62,063 nucleotides of DNA, from assembly GCF_014042345.1 (NCBI RefSeq), contig NZ_JACEZT010000022.1:1-62063 (forward strand). Direction: 5' to 3'. This DNA is from Rugamonas brunnea. GTDB lineage: Bacteria > Pseudomonadota > Gammaproteobacteria > Burkholderiales > Burkholderiaceae_D. The notes below the pieces were generated by a model. The model was given only the letters and a program-made list of their open reading frames with translations. It made no database searches and was not told where the DNA came from. Positions 29,255 to 38,505 of the stretch are shown here, piece by piece; the stretch's first letter is position 1, and the number at the start of each line of letters is the position of its first letter. A program made the translations under genes and the position numbers.

Positions 29255-32110
29255 ATGATGCAACAATATACGTCCAACTCCTACCTGTTTGGTGGGAACG
29301 CGCCGTACGTCGAAGAGCTGTACGAAGCGTATCTCAACAACCCCGGTTCCGTGCCAGACAACTGGCGCGCCTACTTCGACGCCATGCAGCACGTGCCGGC
29401 CGTCGATGGTTCCAACAAGCCTGACGTCGCCCACGCCCCCGTCATCTCCTCGTTCGCCGAGCGCGCCAAAGCTGGCCCGATCCGCACCGTGACCGCCTCG
29501 GGCGACCCCGAAATGGGCCGCAAGCGCGTCGCCGCGACCCAGCTGATCGCCGCCTACCGCTACCTGGGCTCGCGCTGGGCCAACCTGGACCCGCTGCAGC
29601 GCCAGGAACGTCCGATGATCCCCGAGCTGGACCCCAGCTTCTACGGCTTCGCCGACGCGGACATGGACACCGTGTTCAACATCAGCAACACCTACTTCGG
29701 TCCTGAAACCGCGACCCTGCGCGACCTGACCAACTTCCTGCGCGACACCTACACCCGTTCCATCGGCGCGGAATACATGTACATCTCCGACCCGGCCGAA
29801 AAGCGCTGGCTGCAGGAACGCCTGGAATCGATCCGCTCCACCCCGAATTTCACCGCCGAGAAGAAGCAGCACATCCTCGAGCGCCTGACGGCCGCTGAAG
29901 GCCTGGAACGCTACCTGCACACCAAGTACGTCGGCCAGAAGCGCTTCTCGCTGGAAGGCGGCGAGACGTTCATCGCCTCGATCGACGAGATCATCCAGCG
30001 CGCCGGCGAAAAGGGCGTGCAGGAAATCGTGATCGGCATGGCCCACCGTGGCCGTCTGAACGTGCTGGTCAACACCCTGGGCAAGAGCCCGAAAGAGCTG
30101 TTCGAAGAATTCGAAGGCAAGCATGGCGACGACCTGCCGGCCGGCGACGTGAAATACCACCAGGGCTTCTCGTCCGACATCTCCACCGTCGGCGGCCCGG
30201 TCCACCTGTCGCTGGCGTTCAACCCGTCGCACCTGGAAATCGTCAACCCTGTGGTTGAAGGTTCGGTCAAGGCCCGTATGGACCGCCGCGGCGACGCGCA
30301 AGGCGCGCAAGTGCTGCCTATCCTGGTGCACGGCGATGCCGCTTTCGCCGGCCAGGGCGTGGTCATGGAAACCCTGAACCTGGCCCAGACCCGCGGCTAC
30401 GGCACGGGCGGTACGGTGCACATCGTCATCAACAACCAGATCGGTTTCACCACCTCGGACCCGCGCGACGCCCGTTCGACCATCTACTGCTCGGACGTGG
30501 TCAAGATGATCGAAGCGCCCGTGCTGCACGTGAACGCCGACGATCCTGAAGCCGTGGTGCTGGCCTCGCAGATCGCGATGGACTACCGCCAGCAGTTCCA
30601 GAAGGATATCGTGGTCGATATCATCTGCTACCGCAAACTGGGCCACAACGAGCAGGACACGCCTGCCCTGACCCAGCCGCTGATGTACAAGAAGATCGCC
30701 CAGCACCCAGGCACCCGCAAGCTGTACGCGGACAAGCTGGCCGCGCAAGGCGTGATCCCCGCCGACGGCGGCGACAAGATGGTGGCCGCCTACCGCGAAG
30801 CGATGGACGCCGGCAAGCACACGATCGACCCGGTCATCTCCAACTTCAAGAACAAGTTCGCCGTTGACTGGCTGCCGTTCCTGAACCGCAAGTGGACCGA
30901 CTCGGCCGACACCGCCGTGCCGATGACGGAACTGAAGCGCCTGGCCGGCCGTATCACCACCGTGCCAGAAGGCTTCAAGGTGCACTCGCTGGTCGAAAAA
31001 GTGCTGGCTGACCGCGCTTCCATGGGCCGTGGTGAACTGAACCTGGACTGGGGCATGGGCGAACACCTGGCCTACGCCTCGCTGGTGTCGTCCGGCTACG
31101 CCGTGCGCCTGACCGGCCAGGACGCCGGCCGCGGCACCTTCGTGCACCGCCACGCCGTGCTGCACGACCAGAACCGCGAGCGTTGGGACGCCGGTACCTA
31201 CGTGCCGCTGCAGAACATCGCCGAAGGCCAGGCGCCATTCACCGTGATCGACTCCGTGCTGTCGGAAGAGGCGGTGCTGGGCTTCGAATACGGCTACTCG
31301 ACTGCTGAACCGAACACGCTGACGATCTGGGAAGCCCAGTTCGGCGACTTCGTCAACGGCGCCCAAGTGGTGATCGACCAGTTCATCAGCTCCGGCGAAG
31401 TGAAGTGGGGCCGCGCTTCGGGTCTGGTCATGATGCTGCCGCACGGTTACGAAGGCCAGGGTCCTGAGCACTCGTCGGCCCGTCCTGAGCGTTTCCTGCA
31501 GCTGTGCGCCGACAACAACATGCAAGTGGTGCAGCCGACCACCGCGTCGCAGATCTTCCACGTGCTGCGCCGTCAGATGGTGCGCCAGTTCCGCAAGCCG
31601 CTGGTGATCCTGACCCCGAAATCGCTGCTGCGCAACAAGGACGCCGGCACCCCGCTGACCGAACTGTCGAAGGGCGCGTTCCAGACCGTGATCGGCGAGG
31701 TGGACGACAAGATCGACGCCAAGAAGGTCAAGCGCGTGATCGCCTGCTCGGGCAAGGTGTACTACGACCTGGTCAACGCCCGCAAGACGCGCGGCCAGAC
31801 CGATACGGCCATTGTCCGTATCGAGCAGCTGTATCCGTTCCCGCACAAGTCGTTCACGGCTGAACTGAAGAAGTTCCCGAACCTGGCCGAAGTGGTGTGG
31901 GCGCAGGACGAGCCGCAGAATCAGGGCCCATGGTTCCAGATTCAGCACAGCATCTTCGAGAGCATGGAAGCAGGCCAGCGCCTGGCCTACGCCGGTCGTC
32001 CGGCTTCGGCTTCGCCGGCTGTCGGCTACTACGACAAGCACTACGCCCAGCAAAAAGACCTGCTGGAGACGGCGTTCTCGAAGCTCAAAGGCTTCGTGCT
32101 GACCAAGTAA
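29255..32110 (+). CDS. sucA: 2-oxoglutarate dehydrogenase E1 component
   Basis: A 951-residue thiamine-diphosphate enzyme that decarboxylates 2-oxoglutarate (also called odhA). The N-terminal E2-binding segment is YLFGGNAPYVEELYEAYLNN. The ThDP region includes GMAHRGRLNVLVNTLGK and NQIGFTTSDPRD. The pyrimidine domain has RGTFVHRHAVLHDQ and LPHGYEGQGPEHSSARPERF. ATG 29255 is preferred because AAAGGTGAG just upstream is a good ribosome site; GTG 29246 lies inside that site. It is the first gene of the odhA-odhB-orf-lpdA set. Confidence 0.97.
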   Translation: MMQQYTSNSYLFGGNAPYVEELYEAYLNNPGSVPDNWRAYFDAMQHVPAVDGSNKPDVAHAPVISSFAERAKAGPIRTVTASGDPEMGRKRVAATQLIAAYRYLGSRWANLDPLQRQERPMIPELDPSFYGFADADMDTVFNISNTYFGPETATLRDLTNFLRDTYTRSIGAEYMYISDPAEKRWLQERLESIRSTPNFTAEKKQHILERLTAAEGLERYLHTKYVGQKRFSLEGGETFIASIDEIIQRAGEKGVQEIVIGMAHRGRLNVLVNTLGKSPKELFEEFEGKHGDDLPAGDVKYHQGFSSDISTVGGPVHLSLAFNPSHLEIVNPVVEGSVKARMDRRGDAQGAQVLPILVHGDAAFAGQGVVMETLNLAQTRGYGTGGTVHIVINNQIGFTTSDPRDARSTIYCSDVVKMIEAPVLHVNADDPEAVVLASQIAMDYRQQFQKDIVVDIICYRKLGHNEQDTPALTQPLMYKKIAQHPGTRKLYADKLAAQGVIPADGGDKMVAAYREAMDAGKHTIDPVISNFKNKFAVDWLPFLNRKWTDSADTAVPMTELKRLAGRITTVPEGFKVHSLVEKVLADRASMGRGELNLDWGMGEHLAYASLVSSGYAVRLTGQDAGRGTFVHRHAVLHDQNRERWDAGTYVPLQNIAEGQAPFTVIDSVLSEEAVLGFEYGYSTAEPNTLTIWEAQFGDFVNGAQVVIDQFISSGEVKWGRASGLVMMLPHGYEGQGPEHSSARPERFLQLCADNNMQVVQPTTASQIFHVLRRQMVRQFRKPLVILTPKSLLRNKDAGTPLTELSKGAFQTVIGEVDDKIDAKKVKRVIACSGKVYYDLVNARKTRGQTDTAIVRIEQLYPFPHKSFTAELKKFPNLAEVVWAQDEPQNQGPWFQIQHSIFESMEAGQRLAYAGRPASASPAVGYYDKHYAQQKDLLETAFSKLKGFVLTK

Positions 32111-32197
32111 TCAAGCACACACACACTGACGGTGCGCCGCGCGGCCCGCAAGGCCGGCCAGCGCGGCGCCGCAACAACAAAATATACGGAGTTTTAC

Positions 32198-33433
32198 ATG
32201 GCACAAATCGAAGTCAAGGTTCCTCAACTGTCCGAGTCGGTCGCCGAAGCGACCATGCTGACCTGGCATAAGAAAGTCGGCGAGGCAGTGGCCCGCGACG
32301 AAAACCTGATCGATATCGAAACCGACAAAGTGGTGCTGGAACTGCCAGCGCCGGGCGCTGGCGTGCTGGTGCAGATCATCAAGGGCGACGGCAGCACCGT
32401 CGTCGCCGGCGAAGTGATCGCCATCATCGACACCGAAGGTTCGGCTGCCGCCGCTGCGCCTGCCGCCGCTGCCGCACCAGCCGCCGCACCAGTCGCTGCC
32501 CCAGCTGCTGCCGCCAACAAGGGCGACGTGGCCATGCCTGCCGCCGCCAAGATCCTGTCGGAAGCCAACCTGTCGGCCTCGCAAGTGGCCGGCACCGGCA
32601 AAGATGGCCGCGTGACCAAGGGCGACGCCCTGGCCGCCGCCGCCAAGCCGGCTCCTGCCGTCGCGCCGCTGGCGCCAGCCGCTGCCAAACCAGCGCTGCA
32701 GCAAGTGGCCGTGGCCGCGCCTAACCTGGGCGACCGTCCGGAAGAGCGCGTGCCGATGAGCCGTCTGCGCGCCCGTATCGCCGAGCGTCTGATCCAGTCG
32801 CAATCGACCAACGCCATCCTGACCACCTTCAACGAGGTGAACATGGCGCCGGTGATGGACCTGCGTAACAAGTACAAGGACAAGTTCGAGAAAGAGCACG
32901 GCGTCAAGCTGGGCTTCATGTCCTTCTTCGTCAAGGCCGCCGTGGCCGCGCTGAAGAAGTACCCGATCCTGAACGCTTCGGTTGACGGCAACGACATCGT
33001 CTACCACGGCTACTTCGACATCGGTATCGCCGTCGGTTCGCCACGCGGCCTGGTGGTGCCTATCCTGCGTAATGCGGACCAGATGTCGATCGCCGACATC
33101 GAGAAGAAGATCGGCGAATTCGGCGCCAAGGCCAAGGAAGGCAAGCTGACGCTGGACGACCTGACCGGCGGTACGTTCTCGATCTCGAACGGCGGTACCT
33201 TCGGCTCCATGCTGTCGACCCCGATCATCAACCCGCCACAATCGGCCATCCTGGGCGTGCACGCGACCAAGGACCGCGCTGTCGTTGAAAACGGTCAGAT
33301 CGTGATCCGTCCGATGAACTACCTGGCCATGTCGTACGACCACCGTATCATCGACGGCCGCGAAGCCGTGCTGGGCCTGGTGGCCATGAAGGAAGCGCTG
33401 GAAGATCCAGCCCGCCTGCTGCTGGAACTGTAA
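32198..33433 (+). CDS. sucB: dihydrolipoyllysine succinyltransferase (E2)
   Basis: A 411-residue E2 core. One lipoyl domain has the lipoylated lysine in IETDKVVLELPAP at about residue 43. An Ala/Pro linker leads to the subunit-binding domain (AAAKILSEANLSASQVAGTG, KDGRVTKGDAL), and the catalytic domain has the active-site SYDHRIIDGREAV. It transfers succinyl groups to CoA. GGAG lies just before ATG 32198; an upstream frame from 32132 is not credible. It is followed by a short palindrome. Confidence 0.97.
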   Translation: MAQIEVKVPQLSESVAEATMLTWHKKVGEAVARDENLIDIETDKVVLELPAPGAGVLVQIIKGDGSTVVAGEVIAIIDTEGSAAAAAPAAAAAPAAAPVAAPAAAANKGDVAMPAAAKILSEANLSASQVAGTGKDGRVTKGDALAAAAKPAPAVAPLAPAAAKPALQQVAVAAPNLGDRPEERVPMSRLRARIAERLIQSQSTNAILTTFNEVNMAPVMDLRNKYKDKFEKEHGVKLGFMSFFVKAAVAALKKYPILNASVDGNDIVYHGYFDIGIAVGSPRGLVVPILRNADQMSIADIEKKIGEFGAKAKEGKLTLDDLTGGTFSISNGGTFGSMLSTPIINPPQSAILGVHATKDRAVVENGQIVIRPMNYLAMSYDHRIIDGREAVLGLVAMKEALEDPARLLLEL

Positions 33434-33457
33434 TCCCCCGCGTTTCGCCAGTCCAAA

Positions 33458-33483
33458 GGGTCTGACCCGTACGGGTCAGACCC
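33458..33483. repeat. 26-bp perfect palindrome after sucB (REP-like, divergent type E)
   Basis: GGGTCTGACCCGT followed by its exact reverse complement gives a 26-bp perfect palindrome 24 bases past the sucB stop, followed by TGGTTT. It shares the GGGTC...GACCC theme with the larger REP-like copies but has another core. It may weaken transcription between sucB and the PspC gene. Confidence 0.85.
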
Positions 33484-33516
33484 TGGTTTGAAGCACGACT
33501 AGCCCGAAAGGCCGCC

Positions 33517-33858
33517 ATGAACGTATCCGAAGAAATCAAGCGCCTGCACGAGCTGCACCAGGCGGGCGCCTTGTCCGACGAGGAATTCGCCCAGGCCAAG
33601 GCCAGGCTGCTGAACGCCAGTCCGCCCCCGCGCGACGGCGCCGACGTCGACCTGCCGGGCGAATTGAACCGCCTGCGCCGCTCGCGCAGCGACCGCTGGC
33701 TCGGTGGCGTGTGCGGCGGCCTGGCCAAGGCGTCGGGCATGGAATCGTGGGTGTGGCGCCTGATCTTTGCGCTGTTCACGGTGTCCTTCGGCTTCGGACT
33801 GGTGGTCTACCTACTGTTATGGATCTTCGTCCCGGACGAGGAACTGATTGGGAATTGA
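33517..33858 (+). CDS. small membrane protein with SHOCT-like and PspC domains
   Basis: A 113-residue protein. Residues 1-35 (EEIKRLHELHQAGALSDEEF then AQAKARLL) fit the SHOCT short helical motif often found at protein termini. A charged linker follows. From about residue 58 a PspC domain has RWLGGVCGGLAKASG and a hydrophobic helix IFALFTVSFGFGLVVYLLLW. PspC proteins sit in the inner membrane and take part in envelope stress responses. The gene lies between sucB and lpdA, 7 bases before the lpdA start. Its role with 2-oxoglutarate dehydrogenase is unknown. Confidence 0.88.
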   Translation: MNVSEEIKRLHELHQAGALSDEEFAQAKARLLNASPPPRDGADVDLPGELNRLRRSRSDRWLGGVCGGLAKASGMESWVWRLIFALFTVSFGFGLVVYLLLWIFVPDEELIGN

Positions 33859-33865
33859 GAAAAAT

Positions 33866-35299
<1,434 letters not shown>

Positions 35300-35308
35300 A
35301 GCAGTACG

Positions 35309-35371
35309 CGGCGGGCCCACGTCCGTCCTACCGGGTACAGGTAGGGCGGGCGCAGGCCCGCCGTTTTTTTT
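35309..35371 (+). terminator. rho-independent terminator after lpdA
   Basis: CGGCGGGCC (35309-35317) pairs with GGCCCGCCG (35355-35363), with an inner stem near CCTACC/GGTAGG, then eight Ts. It closes the odhA-odhB-lpdA transcript. Confidence 0.9.
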
Positions 35372-35401
35372 GCGCAGCCGTCGCACACTGAAGTGAATGT
35401 C

Positions 35402-36499
35402 ATGAACGTCCTAGAGTTTTACCAGCACGCGCTGGAGCAGCGCGATTTCAAGGCCGACCCGGAGCAGCGCCGTGCCGTCGACCGCCTGCAACGTTGCTAC
35501 GACGAGTGGGTGGCCTACAAGGGCCAGCGCTCGAACAGCCTGAAACGGTTCATCAACCGCCCCGAGGTGCCGCGCGGCGTGTACATGTGGGGCGGGGTGG
35601 GGCGCGGCAAGTCCTTCCTGATGGACAGCTTCTATTCGGTGGTGCCGGTGGTGCGCAAGACCCGTTTGCACTTCCATGAATTCATGCGCGGCGTGCACCG
35701 CCAGCTCGATGAGCTGAAAGGCGTGGCCGATCCGCTCAACGAGGTGGCGCGCCGCGTGGCCAAGAAATACCGTTTGATCTGCTTCGACGAGTTCCACATA
35801 TCGGACGTGGCCGACGCCATGATCATGTACAACCTGTTGTCGGCCCTGTTCGACAACGGCGTCACGTTCATCATGACCTCCAATTACGACCCGCAGCTGC
35901 TGTACCCGGACGGCCTGCACCGCGACCGCATCCTGCCCACCATCCGCCTGCTGTACGACAAGCTGGACGTGATGAACATCGACGCCGGCATCGACTACCG
36001 CGGCCGCGCGCTGGAGCAGGTGCAGTCCTACTACACGCCGCTGGGCGCGGCCACCGACGAGGCGCTGCGCGAAGCGTACGCCAGCGTGGCCGAATCGGCC
36101 GACGAAGACCCGGTGGTGCGCATCGAGAGCCGCGAAATCCGCGCCCTGCGCCGCGCCGGCACCACCATCTGGTTCGATTTCGCCACCCTGTGCGGCGGTC
36201 CCCGTTCGCAGAACGATTACCTGGAAATCGCCAGCCGCTTCCATACCGTGATATTGTCCGGGATTCCCATGATGTCGGCGGCCATGTCTTCCGAGGCGCG
36301 CCGCTTCACCTGGCTGATCGACGTGTTCTACGATCAGAAGGTCAAGCTGCTGATGTCGGCCGAGGTGGAGCCGGAGGAGTTGTACACGACCGGCACGCTG
36401 GCCAACGAGTTCCACCGCACCGTCTCGCGCATCGTCGAGATGCAGTCGCGCGACTACATGGACAAGCAACAGCGCGGCGCAGCCGACGCGCTGGCATGA
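35402..36499 (+). CDS. zapE: cell division ATPase ZapE (AFG1-like)
   Basis: A 365-residue AFG1-family ATPase. Walker A is GGVGRGKSFLMDSFY, Walker B LICFDEFHISDVADAM, then TSNYDPQLLYPDGL and YRGRALEQVQSYYTPL. ZapE associates with the Z ring and modulates FtsZ, mainly under stress or low oxygen in E. coli. GTG 35393 would add three residues. It follows the lpdA terminator and precedes a secreted coiled-coil gene. Confidence 0.93.
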   Translation: MNVLEFYQHALEQRDFKADPEQRRAVDRLQRCYDEWVAYKGQRSNSLKRFINRPEVPRGVYMWGGVGRGKSFLMDSFYSVVPVVRKTRLHFHEFMRGVHRQLDELKGVADPLNEVARRVAKKYRLICFDEFHISDVADAMIMYNLLSALFDNGVTFIMTSNYDPQLLYPDGLHRDRILPTIRLLYDKLDVMNIDAGIDYRGRALEQVQSYYTPLGAATDEALREAYASVAESADEDPVVRIESREIRALRRAGTTIWFDFATLCGGPRSQNDYLEIASRFHTVILSGIPMMSAAMSSEARRFTWLIDVFYDQKVKLLMSAEVEPEELYTTGTLANEFHRTVSRIVEMQSRDYMDKQQRGAADALA

Positions 36500-36531
36500 T
36501 CCAACACGCGTAAACGGAACTGAAACTGAAC

Positions 36532-37260
36532 ATGACACCCACCACTTCCCTGAAGCTGGCGTTGCTGCTGCCCCTGTTGGGCGCGGCCTTACTGGCGCCA
36601 GCCCGGGCCCAGACCATAGGCCAGGCGCCGCAAGGTGCGCCGCGCGTGCCGGCCACCCATTCGGTCGAGCAGGCCGACGCCACGCTGGCCCAGGTGGCGC
36701 GCGACCGCGCCGCCGTGCATGCGCGCTATGCGCAGGACGAGCAAGTCTGCTACGGCAAGTTCTTCGTCAACCGCTGCCTGGACCAGGCGCGCGAAAAACG
36801 GCGCGCGGCCTTGGCCGACTTGCGCGCGGTGGAAGTGGAAGCCAGTCATTTCAAGCGCCAGGATTCGGTCGACAAGCGCGACGCCGACCTGGCCGAGCGG
36901 GCCCGCAAGGATGCCGAAGACCAGGCCGCGCGGGCTGCCCAGCCGCGCGTGGTCAAGACCCCGGCGGCGGCCGACGACAAGCCAGTGGCCGCGCCCAAGG
37001 CCGGCCCCACGCTGGCCGAACGCCAGGCCGAGCATGACGCGCGCGAGCAGCGTCGGCAGGCCGAGGAAGCCGCCGGCGCCGCCCGGCGCGCCGCCAACGT
37101 GGCCGCCTATGAGCGCAAGCAGCAGGAATCGGCCGAGCGCAAGGCGGCCATCGCCAAGAAAAAGCAGGAGGCAGGCGCCAAGCGCGCGGCGCGCGAGGAA
37201 GCCGAGCGCAAGAAGGCCGAAGCCGCGAGGGCCGCAGCCGCCTCGGCGCTCAAACAGTAA
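36532..37260 (+). CDS. secreted Ala/Lys/Glu-rich coiled-coil protein
   Basis: A 242-residue protein of unknown function. The signal peptide (ALLLPLLGAALLAPARA) ends at ARA-Q. The mature part has an N-terminal helical section with two cysteines in EQVCYGKFFVNRCLDQAREK, likely a disulfide. A long charged region follows (DKRDADLAERARKDAEDQ and onwards to AERKKAEAARAAAASALKQ), predicted to be coiled coil or extended helix. No enzyme motif is visible. It lies 32 bases after zapE and converges with the phosphatase gene. Confidence 0.75.
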   Translation: MTPTTSLKLALLLPLLGAALLAPARAQTIGQAPQGAPRVPATHSVEQADATLAQVARDRAAVHARYAQDEQVCYGKFFVNRCLDQAREKRRAALADLRAVEVEASHFKRQDSVDKRDADLAERARKDAEDQAARAAQPRVVKTPAAADDKPVAAPKAGPTLAERQAEHDAREQRRQAEEAAGAARRAANVAAYERKQQESAERKAAIAKKKQEAGAKRAAREEAERKKAEAARAAAASALKQ

Positions 37261-37266
37261 CCGGCG

Positions 37267-38073
37267 TCAGACGGCCCGCTTCAGCCGCTGCACGGTGTAG
37301 CTGGGTTTTTCCTTGGGCGGCGCGACCAGCTTGATGATGGCCATCGAGCAGTTGTCACCCTTGCCGGCGGCCCGTTCGATGGCCTTGTTGATCAGCATTT
37401 CCGACGCCTGGCGCGGCGTGTTGCGTGCCAGCGCGGCGGCCAGTTCGAGGTCGGTGAAGTATTGCCACAGGCCGTCCGAGCACAGCAGGAAGGCGTCGCC
37501 GGCCTGCAGGTGCTCATGCCGGCCCACGGTGACGAAGGGCGGCTTGAGGCTGTTGCCCAGCACGTTGCTGAGCAGCTTGGAGCTGCGGTGTTTCTTGGCC
37601 GCCTCCAGTGGCAGCTTGTCGTTGGTGACCAGATAGTCGACATAGGCGGCGTCGTTGCTGCGGGCGGCGCAGGCCTGGCCGGCGAAGCGGTACAGGCGCG
37701 AATCGCCCACGCAAGCCCACACGGCCTGGCGCTGCGGTGTGAGCACCAGCAACACCAGCGTGCTTTGCGGCTCGCTGCTGGCGGCGATGGGGTTCATCTT
37801 GATGACCTCGTGCGCCTCGTGCGCGATGGCGCGCAGCAGCTCTTCCAGCCGTTGCAGGTTGGGGGTGTCGCCGACGCGGAATTCGTCGAACAGGTGCTTG
37901 CTGGTCAACAGCACCTGCTCGGAGGCGATGGCGCCGCCGCTCACGCCGTCGGCCAGCACCGCGAGCACGTAGCCGGGCGCCTGGGCGGCCGTGTACAGGG
38001 CCACCCGGTCATTTTGCTGGGCACGGTTGCCAATGTGTTGGGCCGTGCCGGCTTCGATTTTGTACGCGCTCAT
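37267..38073 (-). CDS. PP2C-type serine/threonine protein phosphatase
   Basis: A 268-residue soluble phosphatase. The metal-binding PP2C motifs are seen in order: NRAQQNDRV, LADGVSGGAIA, WACVGDSRLYRF, LLCSDGLWQYF and GKGDNCSMAI. These bind two Mn/Mg ions and dephosphorylate Ser/Thr. No kinase gene is next to it, so its partner must be elsewhere. It converges with the coiled-coil gene. No membrane helix is visible. Confidence 0.9.
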   Translation of the reverse strand: MSAYKIEAGTAQHIGNRAQQNDRVALYTAAQAPGYVLAVLADGVSGGAIASEQVLLTSKHLFDEFRVGDTPNLQRLEELLRAIAHEAHEVIKMNPIAASSEPQSTLVLLVLTPQRQAVWACVGDSRLYRFAGQACAARSNDAAYVDYLVTNDKLPLEAAKKHRSSKLLSNVLGNSLKPPFVTVGRHEHLQAGDAFLLCSDGLWQYFTDLELAAALARNTPRQASEMLINKAIERAAGKGDNCSMAIIKLVAPPKEKPSYTVQRLKRAV

Positions 38074-38270
38074 ATCTCACACTGTATCCCGGCTGGGTTA
38101 GCCGTGGCGTCCGTCACATCAATTCTGTTGGCGGCTGGGCTGGGGTAGATTAAACTATGCACCGTTACGCAGTTTTGTGGCAAGCATGGTTGTTGGCTAA
38201 GCGAAACTATTTGGATTGTATGCGTATCTGCCCGGAACGCACGGAACAATTTGTAACAGAAAACCTCACC

Positions 38271-38471
38271 ATGACTGATGCACAAGAAATACAGCGACGC
38301 CTGATCGAACTTGACGTGGAACACCGCGACCTCGACGCGGTGATCGAAATGCTGACGCGCGATGGCCACCACGACCAGTTGCAACTGCGTCGCCTGAAAA
38401 AGCGCAAGCTGCAGTTGAAAGACTATATCACATTGCTAAAGATGCAATTAGTGCCGGACGTGCCGGCCTGA
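38271..38471 (+). CDS. DUF465 (YdcH-like) small protein
   Basis: A 66-residue helical protein matching the YdcH/DUF465 pattern: IQRRLIELDVEHRDLDAVIE and then LRRLKKRKLQLKDYI. Such proteins are small, soluble, helical hairpins without a firmly assigned function. ATG 38271 is chosen because the family begins here; a longer upstream frame from 38157 looks unlike protein. It directly precedes the helicase gene. Confidence 0.85.
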   Translation: MTDAQEIQRRLIELDVEHRDLDAVIEMLTRDGHHDQLQLRRLKKRKLQLKDYITLLKMQLVPDVPA

Positions 38472-38505
38472 CGCCAGGCGCCCGCACGCCACCACGAAGC
38501 TTATT

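Noticed and set aside
29213..32053. Antisense frame of about 946 codons over sucA
   Set aside because: Same GC-rich shadow pattern; the plus-strand protein is an unmistakable 2-oxoglutarate dehydrogenase E1.
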